A stretch of 64,000 bases of DNA from CAYLLT01 sp964384465 (GTDB lineage Bacteria > Planctomycetota > Phycisphaerae > UBA1845 > PWPN01): assembly GCA_964384465.1 (NCBI GenBank), contig CAYLLT010000020.1, positions 1-64,000 of the forward strand, given 5' to 3'. Under the pieces are notes generated by a model. The model was given only the letters and a program-made list of their open reading frames with translations. It did no database searches and had not been told where the DNA came from. Numbering within the stretch: position 1 is the first letter of the stretch; each line of letters starts with the position of its first letter. The translations under genes and the position numbers were made by a program. Shown piece after piece: positions 24,567-33,400 of the stretch.

Positions 24567-25229
24567 GTGGCTCAGATTTTTCATCCCTCCATGAACGCGT
24601 TTTCCAAAGCGAGCATCTTTGGAGCGGTGTTCATTCTGGCGGGGCTGACGTGGATGTGGGCGCTGGTCATCCGTTCGCCTTACGTGACCGAGGCGGGTGT
24701 GGTGCGCCAGCAGCCGGTGGAGTTCAGCCACGAACATCACGTCAGCGGGCTGGGCATCGACTGTCGCTATTGCCACACCTCCGTGGAAGATTCGGCCTTT
24801 GCCGGGATTCCGTCCACGCACACCTGCATGACCTGCCACTCGCAGGTCTGGACGCAGGCGCCGATGCTCGAGCCGGTGCGGGAGAGCTACCGCACGGGTG
24901 AGTCGATCCCGTGGACGCGCGTGCACGACCTGCCGGATTTCGCTTACTTCGATCACAGCATTCACGTGCATAAAGGCATCGGCTGCTCGACGTGCCACGG
25001 GCGGGTGGATCGGATGCCGCTCACCTGGCGCGAGCACGCGCTGGATATGGAATGGTGCCTGGGATGCCATCGCGCGCCGGAGCGGTTTATCCGGCCGCGC
25101 GAGGAGGTGTTCAACATGGCCTGGGAGCCGCCGCCGGATCAAATCGAGCGCGGTCGCGAGCTGATCAGGAAGTACGACATCGATTTGCGTCAGGATCGGC
25201 TGAGCGATTGCTGGATATGCCATCGGTAG
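24567..25229 (+). CDS. actA: Alternative complex III pentaheme cytochrome c (ActA)
   Basis: 220 residues from GTG 24567, chosen because ActA proteins usually begin M-A-Q-I-F-H; a TTG lies 7 codons upstream. One N-terminal membrane anchor (IFGAVFILAGLTWMWALVI) precedes a periplasmic domain with five CXXCH heme sites: CRYCH, CMTCH, CSTCH, CLGCH and CWICH. In alternative complex III this subunit collects electrons from the Fe-S subunit and passes them to the monoheme ActE or a mobile carrier. First gene of a 12-gene respiratory operon; a paired-hairpin repeat separates it from actB. Confidence 0.93.
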   Translation: MAQIFHPSMNAFSKASIFGAVFILAGLTWMWALVIRSPYVTEAGVVRQQPVEFSHEHHVSGLGIDCRYCHTSVEDSAFAGIPSTHTCMTCHSQVWTQAPMLEPVRESYRTGESIPWTRVHDLPDFAYFDHSIHVHKGIGCSTCHGRVDRMPLTWREHALDMEWCLGCHRAPERFIRPREEVFNMAWEPPPDQIERGRELIRKYDIDLRQDRLSDCWICHR

Positions 25230-25244
25230 GAAATGCTATCAGAA

Positions 25245-25289
25245 CCCCGCCCGCGAGGGCGGGGCCGGGCCGGGCACTCGCGTGCCGGG
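25245..25289. repeat. Double-hairpin repeat between actA and actB
   Basis: CCCCGCCC-gcga-GGGCGGGG (25245-25264) is followed by CCGGGCAC-tcgc-GTGCCGGG (25270-25289). It lies between cistrons of one operon and could stabilise or trim the message. Confidence 0.7.
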
Positions 25290-25317
25290 TTCGGATGACA
25301 ACCGTCGAAACGCAGAA

Positions 25318-28305
25318 ATGGCAGATTTCAAATTTGAAATAGCAGAGAGCGGCGGCGGATCAAACGACCGGAGGCCGCGTTACTGGCGGAGTCTCGAAGA
25401 GCTGGCGGATACGCCGGCGTTTCGCGAGATGCTGCACCGGGAGTTTCCGCGGCAGGCTTCGGAATGGCTGGATCCGGTTGGCCGGCGCGAGTTTCTGAAG
25501 CTGATGACGGCTTCGCTGGGTCTGGCCGGGCTCACTTCCTGCACGCGGCAGCCGACGGAAAAGATCATGCCGTACGTGCGGGCGCCGGAGGAGATCGTGC
25601 CGGGCAAGCCGCTGTTTTATGCCACGGCACTGCCTTTCCGCGGCTATGGCATGGGTGTGCTCGTCGAGAGCCACATGGGCCGGCCGACCAAGATCGAAGG
25701 CAACCCGCAGCATCCGGCCAGTCGAGGGGCGACGGATGCATTCGCTCAGGCTTCCGTGCTGACGCTGTACGATCCCGATCGGTCGCAGACGGTTGTCTAC
25801 GGTGGGCGGATCAATACCTGGGAGCGATTTACCACTGATCTGCGTGAAGCGATGGCGTCGCAGACGGCCAAGCGCGGGGCGGGTCTGCGAATTCTCACCG
25901 AGACGGTGACTTCGCCCACTCTGGCACATCAGATTCGAACGCTGCTGGAAGCGCTGCCGGAGGCGCGGTGGCATCAATACGAGTCGGTCTCCAATGACAA
26001 TGTGCTCGGCGGGATGGAGCTGGCTTTCGGGCAGCCTGTCGGAATCCACTATGACTTTGCCAAGGCCGATGTGATCCTCTCGCTGGATGCGGATTTTCTG
26101 CTGGGTGAGCCGGCGAGCGTGCGGTACGCGCGAGATTTCGCTTCGAAGCGGCAGGTCACCGGCGACGGCACGCACATGAACCGTCTGTATGTGGCGGAGT
26201 GCGCGACGACGCTGACCGGCGCGATGGCGGACCATCGGTTGGCGGTGCGGGCGTCGGAGGTGAAGGCGTTAGCGAAGCTTGTGGCAAATGGGGTGAGTGA
26301 TGCAGTGATGGAGGGAGAGAGGGAGGCCGACCGATGGGCAGAGGCCGGTGGCCACAAGAAATGGATCGAGGCGGTTGTAAAGGATCTGCGAAGTCATCGT
26401 GGATCGAGTATCGTGCTGGCGGGTTGCCGGCAATCGCCTGGTGTGCACGCAACAGCGCACTGGATCAATCGAATGCTGGGAAATTTCGGCAAGACACTGA
26501 TCTACACCGATGCGGTCGAGCCGTCGCCCGTTAAACATCTAGAGTCATTGCGGGAACTGACGAAGGCCATGGCCGCGGGCCGCGTGGAAATGCTGATCAT
26601 CCTCGGCGGCAACCCGGTCTTCACCGCGCCGGCTGATTTGGAGTTCGGCGAGCACCTGTCGCGCGTGAAGTTCAAGGTGCATCTTGGGCTCTATGAGGAT
26701 GAGACGGCGCAGAAGTGCCAGTGGCACGTCCCACAGGCGCACGAACTGGAGGCATGGGGCGACGTACGCGCTTACGAGGGCACGGTCTCCATCATCCAGC
26801 CATTGATCGAACCTCTGTATGGGGGTAAGTCGGCGCACGAGCTCCTGGCGGCGATGCGCGGCGAGCCGGATGCGTCGGGATACGAAATCGTTCGCGAATA
26901 CTGGCGCGGGCAACACCGTGGGGATGATTTTGAAATGTTCTGGCGCCGGACGCTGCATGATGGCATCATGGCGGGAACGTCGCTGCCCGGCAAAACGCCT
27001 CCGCAGAATCCCGCTATCAACGAGCTGTCTGAAACTTCGCGCGACTGGTCCGGTCTGGAGATCAACTTCGCGCCTGACCCGACGATCTGGGACGGGCGCT
27101 TCTCCAACAACGGCTGGTTGCAGGAGCTGCCCAAGCCGCTCACAAAACTCACGTGGGACAATGCTGTGCTGCTGAGTCCGCACACGGCGAAAGAGCTCCA
27201 ACTGTTGAACGAGGATCTTGTCGAGCTGCGGCTCGGCGGGCGGAGCGTCCGCGGGCCGGTGTGGATTCTGCCGGGACACGCCGATGGCGCGGTGACGGTT
27301 CACCTCGGATACGGCCGCACGCGTGCGGGCAGAGTGGGCGAGCGTGCAGGCTTCCGGGTGGAGGATTTGCGCACGAGCGATGCGTTCTGGTTCGGGCCCG
27401 GCCTCGAGATTCGCAAGACCGGCCAACACCACAAGCTGGCCTGCACGCAGGACCATCACAGCATGGAGGGACGGCCGATCGTGCGCGCCGCCACGCTGAG
27501 CGAGTTCATGAAAAATCCGCATTTCGCCCATGAAGGGGCGGAACATCCCTCGCCCGAGCAGTCGCTGCTGCCCGCATTCAAATACGAGGGCTACGCGTGG
27601 GGCATGGCGGTCAATCAGAACGCGTGCATCGGCTGCAATGCGTGCGTGATCGCGTGTCAGGCGGAAAACAATATCCCCGTCGTGGGCAAGCAACAGGTGT
27701 CGAACGGGCGCGAGATGCACTGGCTGCGGATCGATGAGTATCACAGCGGCAGCCCCGAAGAGCCGGAGCATTATTTTCAGCCGATGCTCTGCCAGCATTG
27801 TGAGAAGGCGCCGTGTGAGACGGTGTGCCCGGTGGCGGCCACGGTGCACGACTCTGAAGGGCTGAACACCATGGTCTACAACCGCTGCGTCGGCACACGG
27901 TACTGCTCGAACAACTGCCCGTACAAGGTGCGGCGGTTCAATTTCCTCCAGTACGCCGACCTCGAAACGCCGGTGCTCAAGATGCTGCGGAATCCGGATG
28001 TGACCGTGCGTACGCGAGGAGTGATGGAGAAATGCACCTATTGCGTCCAGCGGATCAGCGCGGCGCGCATCCAGGCCGAGAAGGAAGAGCGGCACATCCA
28101 CGACGGAGAAGTGGTGACCGCCTGCCAGGGGGCCTGCCCCACGCAGGCGATCGTCTTCGGCGATATCAACGATCCCGAGAGCCGCGTCTCGAAACTCAAG
28201 CGCGATCCGCTCAACTACAGCGTGCTCGGCGAACTGAACACGCAGCCGCGCACGACCTATCTGGCCAAATTGACCAACCCGAACCCGGCGATGGAGACGA
28301 AGTGA
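25318..28305 (+). CDS. actB: Alternative complex III Fe-S/molybdopterin-fold subunit (ActB)
   Basis: About 995 residues, a fusion of a molybdopterin-oxidoreductase-fold N-terminal part (no cofactor expected) and a C-terminal ferredoxin-like part. The N-terminus shows YWRSLEELADTPAFREMLH, then a twin-arginine signal and lipobox (GRREFLKLMTASLGLAGLTSC). Cysteine groups near the end (CIGCNACVIACQ, CQHCEKAPCETVCP, CVGTRYCSNNCP, CTYCVQRI and CQGACP) supply three 4Fe-4S and one 3Fe-4S site in the family. It carries electrons from the quinol site in ActC/ActF to ActA. The ATG at 25318 overlaps a 16-base perfect palindrome; a GTG 12 codons upstream is the alternative. Confidence 0.93.
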   Translation: MADFKFEIAESGGGSNDRRPRYWRSLEELADTPAFREMLHREFPRQASEWLDPVGRREFLKLMTASLGLAGLTSCTRQPTEKIMPYVRAPEEIVPGKPLFYATALPFRGYGMGVLVESHMGRPTKIEGNPQHPASRGATDAFAQASVLTLYDPDRSQTVVYGGRINTWERFTTDLREAMASQTAKRGAGLRILTETVTSPTLAHQIRTLLEALPEARWHQYESVSNDNVLGGMELAFGQPVGIHYDFAKADVILSLDADFLLGEPASVRYARDFASKRQVTGDGTHMNRLYVAECATTLTGAMADHRLAVRASEVKALAKLVANGVSDAVMEGEREADRWAEAGGHKKWIEAVVKDLRSHRGSSIVLAGCRQSPGVHATAHWINRMLGNFGKTLIYTDAVEPSPVKHLESLRELTKAMAAGRVEMLIILGGNPVFTAPADLEFGEHLSRVKFKVHLGLYEDETAQKCQWHVPQAHELEAWGDVRAYEGTVSIIQPLIEPLYGGKSAHELLAAMRGEPDASGYEIVREYWRGQHRGDDFEMFWRRTLHDGIMAGTSLPGKTPPQNPAINELSETSRDWSGLEINFAPDPTIWDGRFSNNGWLQELPKPLTKLTWDNAVLLSPHTAKELQLLNEDLVELRLGGRSVRGPVWILPGHADGAVTVHLGYGRTRAGRVGERAGFRVEDLRTSDAFWFGPGLEIRKTGQHHKLACTQDHHSMEGRPIVRAATLSEFMKNPHFAHEGAEHPSPEQSLLPAFKYEGYAWGMAVNQNACIGCNACVIACQAENNIPVVGKQQVSNGREMHWLRIDEYHSGSPEEPEHYFQPMLCQHCEKAPCETVCPVAATVHDSEGLNTMVYNRCVGTRYCSNNCPYKVRRFNFLQYADLETPVLKMLRNPDVTVRTRGVMEKCTYCVQRISAARIQAEKEERHIHDGEVVTACQGACPTQAIVFGDINDPESRVSKLKRDPLNYSVLGELNTQPRTTYLAKLTNPNPAMETK
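25324..25339. repeat. 16-base palindrome at the actB start
   Basis: ATTTCAAATTTGAAAT is a perfect palindrome beginning two codons after the chosen actB ATG and is translated as part of ADFKFEIAE. It resembles an A/T-rich intergenic repeat and is atypical for the local base composition. Confidence 0.5.
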
Positions 28306-28308
28306 CCG

Positions 28309-29730
28309 GTGGAGCACTCTGAAGGTCATATCGCCGCGGATCAGCGTAGCGCCGGCCCCCCGTGGTCGGCGTCGGCGGCCACAGAAAGCCGCAACCCCAT
28401 ACTCAAGCCGGGGCACACATACGCCTCGGTGACGGACAAGATCAGCTCCATCGTACTTACCCGCCGCACGCGGATCGGGTGGTTCTTCGGCTTCGGGATT
28501 TCGTTCCTGCTGGTCATGCTGCTGTTCTACACGCTCGCTTACGTGCTCACCGTGGGCGTCGGGGTCTGGGGCGTCAATGTCCCGGTGGGGTGGGGCTTCG
28601 ACATCATCAATTTCGTGTGGTGGATCGGGATCGGCCACGCCGGGACGCTGATCTCCGCCGTGCTCCTGCTGTTTCGCCAGGAGTGGCGGACCTCGATCAA
28701 CCGCTTCGCGGAAGCCATGACGTTGTTCGCGGTCGCCTGTGCGGCCCTGTTTCCGCTGTTTCACATGGGCCGGCCGTGGGTGTTCTACTGGCTCATTCCC
28801 TATCCGAACACGATGACCCTGTGGCCGCAGTTCCGCAGTCCGCTGGTCTGGGACGTGTTCGCGGTGAGCACGTACGCGCTGGTCTCGCTGCTCTTCTGGT
28901 ACGTGGGATTGATACCCGACCTGGCGACGTTACGCGATCGATCCAACAGCCGCTTCGGCCGGATCATTTACGGCATCCTGGCCATGGGCTGGCGGGGTTC
29001 GGCCAATCACTGGAACCATTACCAGACGGCGTACCTCCTCCTGGCGGCACTGGCCACGCCGCTGGTGGTGTCGGTGCACAGCGTGGTGAGTCTGGACTTC
29101 GCGGTGGGTATCGTACCCGGCTGGCATGCGACGATTTTTCCGCCGTACTTCGTGGCCGGCGCGATTTACTCCGGCTTTGCGATGGTGATGACCCTGGCCA
29201 TTCCGCTGCGGAAGTTCTATCGCCTCGAAGATTTCATCACCATGCGGCACCTGAACAACATGGCCAAGATCCTTCTGGCGACCGGTTTGATCGTCGCCTA
29301 TGGCTACCTCATGGAGAACTTCATCGCGTGGTACAGCGGCAACATCTACGAAATGTACATGATGCGCAACCGGAAGATCGGCCCCTACGCATTTGTCTAC
29401 TGGGGCGTGATCGTCTGCAACGTCCTGGCGCCTCAGGTGCTGTGGTTCAAGCGCGTCCGGCTGAACGTGCCGGCGCTGTTTGTCGTCGCGCTGATCGTGA
29501 ACCTTGGCATGTGGCTGGAACGATACATGATCGTGGTGACCAGTCTGCACCGCGATTTTCTTCCGTCGTCGTGGGGCATGTACGCGGCCACGCGCTGGGA
29601 CTACGCGATGTTTGTGGGGACGATCGGGCTGTTCCTGGCGCTATCGTTCCTGTTCATCCGATTTTTGCCGATGATTTCGATTTTTGAGATGCGCGAATTG
29701 ACGCACGCGGTTCGTGAGGAGAATGGGTAG
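28309..29730 (+). CDS. actC: Alternative complex III NrfD-like quinol-oxidising subunit (ActC)
   Basis: 473 residues from GTG 28309, three bases after the actB stop. About ten membrane helices, e.g. GWFFGFGISFLLVMLLFYTL, WWIGIGHAGTLISAVLLLF, AEAMTLFAVACAALFPLFHMG and YVGLIPDLATLRDRSN. The pattern (IGHAGTLISA, FHMGRPW, HWNHYQTAYLLLAALATPLV) is that of ActC within the NrfD/PsrC family, the site of menaquinol or ubiquinol oxidation. Paralog ActF is encoded three genes later. Confidence 0.94.
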   Translation: MEHSEGHIAADQRSAGPPWSASAATESRNPILKPGHTYASVTDKISSIVLTRRTRIGWFFGFGISFLLVMLLFYTLAYVLTVGVGVWGVNVPVGWGFDIINFVWWIGIGHAGTLISAVLLLFRQEWRTSINRFAEAMTLFAVACAALFPLFHMGRPWVFYWLIPYPNTMTLWPQFRSPLVWDVFAVSTYALVSLLFWYVGLIPDLATLRDRSNSRFGRIIYGILAMGWRGSANHWNHYQTAYLLLAALATPLVVSVHSVVSLDFAVGIVPGWHATIFPPYFVAGAIYSGFAMVMTLAIPLRKFYRLEDFITMRHLNNMAKILLATGLIVAYGYLMENFIAWYSGNIYEMYMMRNRKIGPYAFVYWGVIVCNVLAPQVLWFKRVRLNVPALFVVALIVNLGMWLERYMIVVTSLHRDFLPSSWGMYAATRWDYAMFVGTIGLFLALSFLFIRFLPMISIFEMRELTHAVREENG

Positions 29731-29737
29731 TCCCGAA

Positions 29738-29806
29738 CCGAGCCGCGACCGTGAGGGAGCGGTCAAACTGACCTGTCGTTTCCGCTTCCTTACGGGCGCG
29801 GCTCGG
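29738..29806. repeat. MITE-like inverted repeat between actC and actD
   Basis: Arms of 25 bases at 29738-29762 and 29782-29806 match as inverted copies at 22 of 25 positions (core CCGAGCCGCG...GAGCGG against CCGCTTCC...CGGCTCGG), with a 19-base centre. It fills almost the whole actC-actD gap inside the operon. Confidence 0.75.
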
Positions 29807-29816
29807 ATAAATCGAT

Positions 29817-30353
29817 ATGATGAAACCGCCGATTTTTGGACTGGTGGCCGAGTTCGGGGAGGTGAAACAACTCGTGGCGGCGGCGCATCGTGCGCGCGAG
29901 GCGGGTTACCGGCGAATGGATGCCTTCACGCCGTTTCCGGTGGCCGAGTTGCCGGAGGCGTTGGGAGCGCGGCGGAGCCGTCTGCCGTTCATCGTGCTGA
30001 TCGGCGGACTGATCGGGGCGGCTGCGGGTTACTTCATGCAGTATTACGCTTCAGTCGTTTCTTATCCGCTGAACGTCGGCGGGCGGCCGCTGCATAGCTG
30101 GCCTTCGTTCGTTCCGGTGACGTTCGAGATGACCATCCTGGTTGCGGCGCTCTCGGCGGTGCTGGGCATGTTCGCGTTGAACGGGCTGCCCCAGCCGTAT
30201 CACCCGCTGTTCAATGTGCCGCAGTTCGCGCTGGCCTCGCGCGATCGGTTTTTTCTGTCCATTGAAGCCAGTGATCCGCAGTTCGATCGCGTGGCGACCA
30301 GAGTGTTTCTGGAGTCCTTGAAGCCGGCGGGGGTGTACGAAGTTGCGCATTGA
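29817..30353 (+). CDS. actD: Alternative complex III subunit ActD (DUF3341)
   Basis: 178 residues. The soluble N-terminal part PIFGLVAEFGEVKQLVAAAH and MDAFTPFPV, followed by two membrane helices (FIVLIGGLIGAAAGYFMQYY and TILVAALSAVLGMFAL) around SYPLNVGGRPLHSWPSFVP, is the DUF3341/ActD signature. It is a structural membrane subunit. Two ATG codons in tandem (29817, 29820) could start it. The stop overlaps the TTG start of actE by 11 bases. Confidence 0.92.
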   Translation: MMKPPIFGLVAEFGEVKQLVAAAHRAREAGYRRMDAFTPFPVAELPEALGARRSRLPFIVLIGGLIGAAAGYFMQYYASVVSYPLNVGGRPLHSWPSFVPVTFEMTILVAALSAVLGMFALNGLPQPYHPLFNVPQFALASRDRFFLSIEASDPQFDRVATRVFLESLKPAGVYEVAH

Positions 30354-30915
30354 GCGACTATTACTTGTGTTCATACCGATGCTCGCGTGCCGGCAGGACA
30401 TGCACGATCAGGCGAAGTACGAGCCGCTGGAAGCCAGTACGTTCTTCGCCGATGGTCGATCGTCGCGGCCGCCGGTGCCGGGGACGGTTGCCCGCGGCGA
30501 TCAATTCCTCCGCGCGGACGAGCATCTCTATACCGGCAAATCGGGCGGCAAACCGGTCGATACTTTCCCCTTTGCGATCACGCGCGACACGCTCGAACGC
30601 GGCCGCGAGCGATTTGATATTTTTTGTGCGCCCTGCCACGACCGCATCGGCAACGGTCAGGGCATGATCGTGCGGCGCGGCATGAGGACGCCGCCGTCGC
30701 TGCATATCGACCGCCTGCGGGATGCGCCGCCGGGACACTTCTACGACGTGATCACCAATGGTTTCGGCGTGATGTACAGCTATGCCGACCGGGTGGAGCC
30801 GAAGGACCGATGGGCGATCGCAGGTTACATCCGCGCTTTGCAATTGAGCCAGCGGGCGAGCCTCGATCTGCTGCCGGCGGAGGAGCGCCGGAACCTGGAG
30901 GGGCAACGGCGATGA
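30343..30915 (+). CDS. actE: Alternative complex III monoheme cytochrome c lipoprotein (ActE)
   Basis: 190 residues from a TTG within the end of actD. A short lipoprotein signal (IERLLLVFIPMLAC) is followed by the ActE marker segments EASTFFADGRSSRPPVPGTV and ARGDQFLRADEHLYTG, and a single heme site CAPCHDRIG near residue 92, with a Met ligand expected in GFGVMYSYADRV. It takes electrons from ActA to the cytochrome c domain of the oxidase. Confidence 0.92.
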   Translation: MRIERLLLVFIPMLACRQDMHDQAKYEPLEASTFFADGRSSRPPVPGTVARGDQFLRADEHLYTGKSGGKPVDTFPFAITRDTLERGRERFDIFCAPCHDRIGNGQGMIVRRGMRTPPSLHIDRLRDAPPGHFYDVITNGFGVMYSYADRVEPKDRWAIAGYIRALQLSQRASLDLLPAEERRNLEGQRR

Positions 30916-32096
30916 ACGGATCATCGACGATCCCTCCGCGTTGGGAGCCGGTTCAGCGGGCAGCGCTGACGATCGGCGCCGTTGCACTGGTTCTCTGCGT
31001 CGCCGGCGCGCTGCTGGTATCCAGCCCGGCCCAAATGCTGCGGTCATATCTGTTCGCGTATCTGTTCTGGTTGAGCATGCCGCTGGGGTGCATGGCGATC
31101 CTCATGGTTCATCACCTGGTCGGCGGCGGGTGGGGGCTGGTCATCCGCCGAATACTCGAAGCGTCGATACGGACGGTGCCGCTGATGGCCGTGCTGTTCG
31201 TTCCATTCGCCTGGCAACTGTCCGCGCTGTACGTCTGGGCTCGGCCGGAGGAAGTCGCAGCCGATGAGCTGCTGCGGCACAAACAGGTCTATCTGAATGT
31301 CCCGTTCTTCTGGATACGGGCGGTCATATACTTCGGGAGTTGGATCGCCCTCGCGCATTTATTGAATAAATGGTCGCGCCAGCAGGAGATTCGGCCGGAC
31401 TCCTCCATCGTGCGAAGGTTGCAACTGCTGAGCGGGCCGGGGCTGGTGATTTACGGTTTGACCGTCACGTTCGCCTCTTTCGACTGGGCCATGTCGCTCG
31501 ATCCACACTGGTTCTCCACCATGTACGGCATCCTGTTCGTGTGCAGTCAGGTTTTGGCCGCCTTCGCGCTATCCATCTGCACACTTGTTCTGCTGTGCCG
31601 ATTCAAGCCGCTCGCCGACGTGGTCACGCCGGACCATCTGAACGACCTCGGAAACTTTCTGCTCGCATCGGTCATGCTGTGGGCGTACATGGCGTTCGCC
31701 CAATACCTGATCGTCTGGTCGGGTAATCTGCCGGAGGAAGTGACCTGGTATATCGGCCGGCAGCGGGGGGGGTGGCGCGGCGTCGCACTGCTGCTGATCG
31801 TATTTCATTTTGCGCTGCCGTTCGTGCTGCTGCTGTCGCGAGGGGTCAAGCGACAGGCGGGCAATATCATCATGGTGGCCGGGCTGCTGCTGGTCATGCG
31901 GCTCATCGACAACTTCTGGCTGGTGATGCCGACGTTTCGGCCGAGTCTGTCGGTGCATTGGATGGACGTTCTGGCTCCCGTCGGCATCGGCGGTCTGTGG
32001 ATCGGCGCTTTCATCGGTCAGCTCAAGCGCCGGCCACTGTTGCCGCCGGCGGAGCCGGAACCGGCGGGCGGCGCCTTGCCCGCGGAGAGTGTTTGA
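30912..32096 (+). CDS. actF: Alternative complex III NrfD-like subunit ActF
   Basis: 394 residues from ATG 30912, overlapping the actE stop (ATGA). About ten helices; markers include SYLFAYLFWLSMPLGCMAIL, MVHHLVGGGWGLVIRRILEA, PLMAVLFVPFAWQLSALYVW, ASFDWAMSLDPHWFSTMYGI and FAQYLIVWSGNLPEEVTWYI. This is the second, shorter NrfD-type subunit of alternative complex III, paralogous to ActC. Its stop abuts the TTG start of the next gene. Confidence 0.94.
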   Translation: MNGSSTIPPRWEPVQRAALTIGAVALVLCVAGALLVSSPAQMLRSYLFAYLFWLSMPLGCMAILMVHHLVGGGWGLVIRRILEASIRTVPLMAVLFVPFAWQLSALYVWARPEEVAADELLRHKQVYLNVPFFWIRAVIYFGSWIALAHLLNKWSRQQEIRPDSSIVRRLQLLSGPGLVIYGLTVTFASFDWAMSLDPHWFSTMYGILFVCSQVLAAFALSICTLVLLCRFKPLADVVTPDHLNDLGNFLLASVMLWAYMAFAQYLIVWSGNLPEEVTWYIGRQRGGWRGVALLLIVFHFALPFVLLLSRGVKRQAGNIIMVAGLLLVMRLIDNFWLVMPTFRPSLSVHWMDVLAPVGIGGLWIGAFIGQLKRRPLLPPAEPEPAGGALPAESV

Positions 32097-32522
32097 TTGA
32101 CGCAGGAACCGACACAGACCGACGTTCCCGCCGGGTACGAACGGCACGAGCTGAGTGTGCCGGCCATCGTGCGCTTCGGGATCGGCTTGGCGCTGATGCT
32201 CATTTTTGTTCATGGCCTGCTGTTCGGAGTGTTTCGGTATATGCAGTCCCGGCGGATGGGGCCCGCGCCGCGGTCGTCCGTGGATGTCCGGCCGCTGGTT
32301 GCGGAGCCGTTGCTGCAAGCCTCATCATCGGCGGAGAGGCGCGAGATGGAAGCGGCGGAAGAGCGGTTCCTGAGCGGTTATGGGTGGGTCGATCCGAAGG
32401 CGGGCGTGGTGCGAATCCCGATCGAGCGGGCGATGGACGTGCTGGCGGAGCACGGTTTACCCGTGAGGCAACAATCGACGCAGCCGAGTGCAGCGACACG
32501 CCCGGAAAGCACGCAACAATGA
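32097..32522 (+). CDS. Small membrane protein in the act-cox operon, unknown
   Basis: 141 residues beginning at a TTG that directly abuts the actF stop. One membrane helix near 28-47 (VRFGIGLALMLIFVHGLLFG), then a soluble domain with EAAEERFLSGYGWVDPKAGV and VRIPIERAMDVLAEHGLPV, a pattern often seen in short proteins placed near SCO and cytochrome oxidase genes. Probably an assembly or accessory protein facing the periplasm, given the topology and neighbours; no catalytic residues seen. Overlaps the SCO gene by 4 bases (ATGA). Confidence 0.8.
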   Translation: MTQEPTQTDVPAGYERHELSVPAIVRFGIGLALMLIFVHGLLFGVFRYMQSRRMGPAPRSSVDVRPLVAEPLLQASSSAERREMEAAEERFLSGYGWVDPKAGVVRIPIERAMDVLAEHGLPVRQQSTQPSAATRPESTQQ

Positions 32523-33400
32523 ACATCACTATCAAGAAAAGAATGTGCCTGCTGGTGGGAATGATCGTGCTTCCATGTCCGGGCGCGTTCGCGCAAAACG
32601 CGAACGCCCCGGCAACTTCAATCAGTGCGCCCGCCGTGTTGCGCAACGTCGGTATCGATCAGCGTCTCGACGAGCAGGTGCCGCTCGATCTCGTTTTTCG
32701 CGATGAGGCCGGCAAGCCGGTGAAGCTTTCGCAGTATTGCGACAAGCCGGTCGTCCTCGCGCTGGTGTATTACAAGTGCCCGATGTTGTGCAACCTGGTG
32801 CTGAACGGATTGCTGAAGGCACTGCGTGCGATGCCGTTCGATGCGGGCAGGGAGTTCAACGTGGTGACGGTCAGCTTCGATCCGCGCGAGACGGCGAATG
32901 TCGCGGCGGCCAAGAAATCGGGTTACATCCGGCAATACGGCCGGTCGGGAGCGGCGGCCGGCTGGCGGTTTCTGACCGGCGATGAAGCTTCGATCCGCCG
33001 GCTGACGGCAGCGGTCGGGTTTCGCTACACGTTCGATCCGGTGAGCAAGCAATTTGCGCACGCCAGCGGCCTCGTCGTGCTCACGCCGAAGGGCAAAGTC
33101 GCCCGCTATCTGTACGGCATCGAGTATTCCGCGCGCGATCTTCAATTCTCGCTGATGGACGCCGCCACCGAGAAGATCGGCTCGCCCGTCGATCAACTGC
33201 TGCTCTATTGCTATCACTACGACCCGCTGACCGGCAAGTACGGATTCGCCATCATGACCGTGATCCGTATCAGCGGAACGTTGACCGTGCTGGCGCTGGG
33301 CGGCTTCGTCGTCGTCATGCTGCGGCGCGAAAGGCGTCGCGGCCGTATGCGACCCGCAGTATCGAATGTTGAGCATCCTTTCGGAGAAGCGCGCTCATGA
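32519..33400 (+). CDS. SCO1/SenC copper chaperone
   Basis: 293 residues from ATG 32519, overlapping the previous stop. Signal peptide MNITIKKRMCLLVGMIVLPC to AFA. The thioredoxin fold shows the copper site KCPMLCNLV (CXXXC) and the distal His in FAHASGLVVLTPKGKVARYL. A C-terminal membrane helix (ISGTLTVLALGGFVVVMLRR) anchors it, less common than an N-terminal anchor. It is expected to load the CuA centre of the oxidase subunit II encoded next. Confidence 0.92.
   Translation: MNITIKKRMCLLVGMIVLPCPGAFAQNANAPATSISAPAVLRNVGIDQRLDEQVPLDLVFRDEAGKPVKLSQYCDKPVVLALVYYKCPMLCNLVLNGLLKALRAMPFDAGREFNVVTVSFDPRETANVAAAKKSGYIRQYGRSGAAAGWRFLTGDEASIRRLTAAVGFRYTFDPVSKQFAHASGLVVLTPKGKVARYLYGIEYSARDLQFSLMDAATEKIGSPVDQLLLYCYHYDPLTGKYGFAIMTVIRISGTLTVLALGGFVVVMLRRERRRGRMRPAVSNVEHPFGEARS

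Noticed and set aside
26545..28764. 739-codon minus-strand open frame inside actB/actC
   Set aside because: Composition is Arg/His-rich shadow of GC-rich coding DNA; the plus strand encodes complete ActB and ActC.
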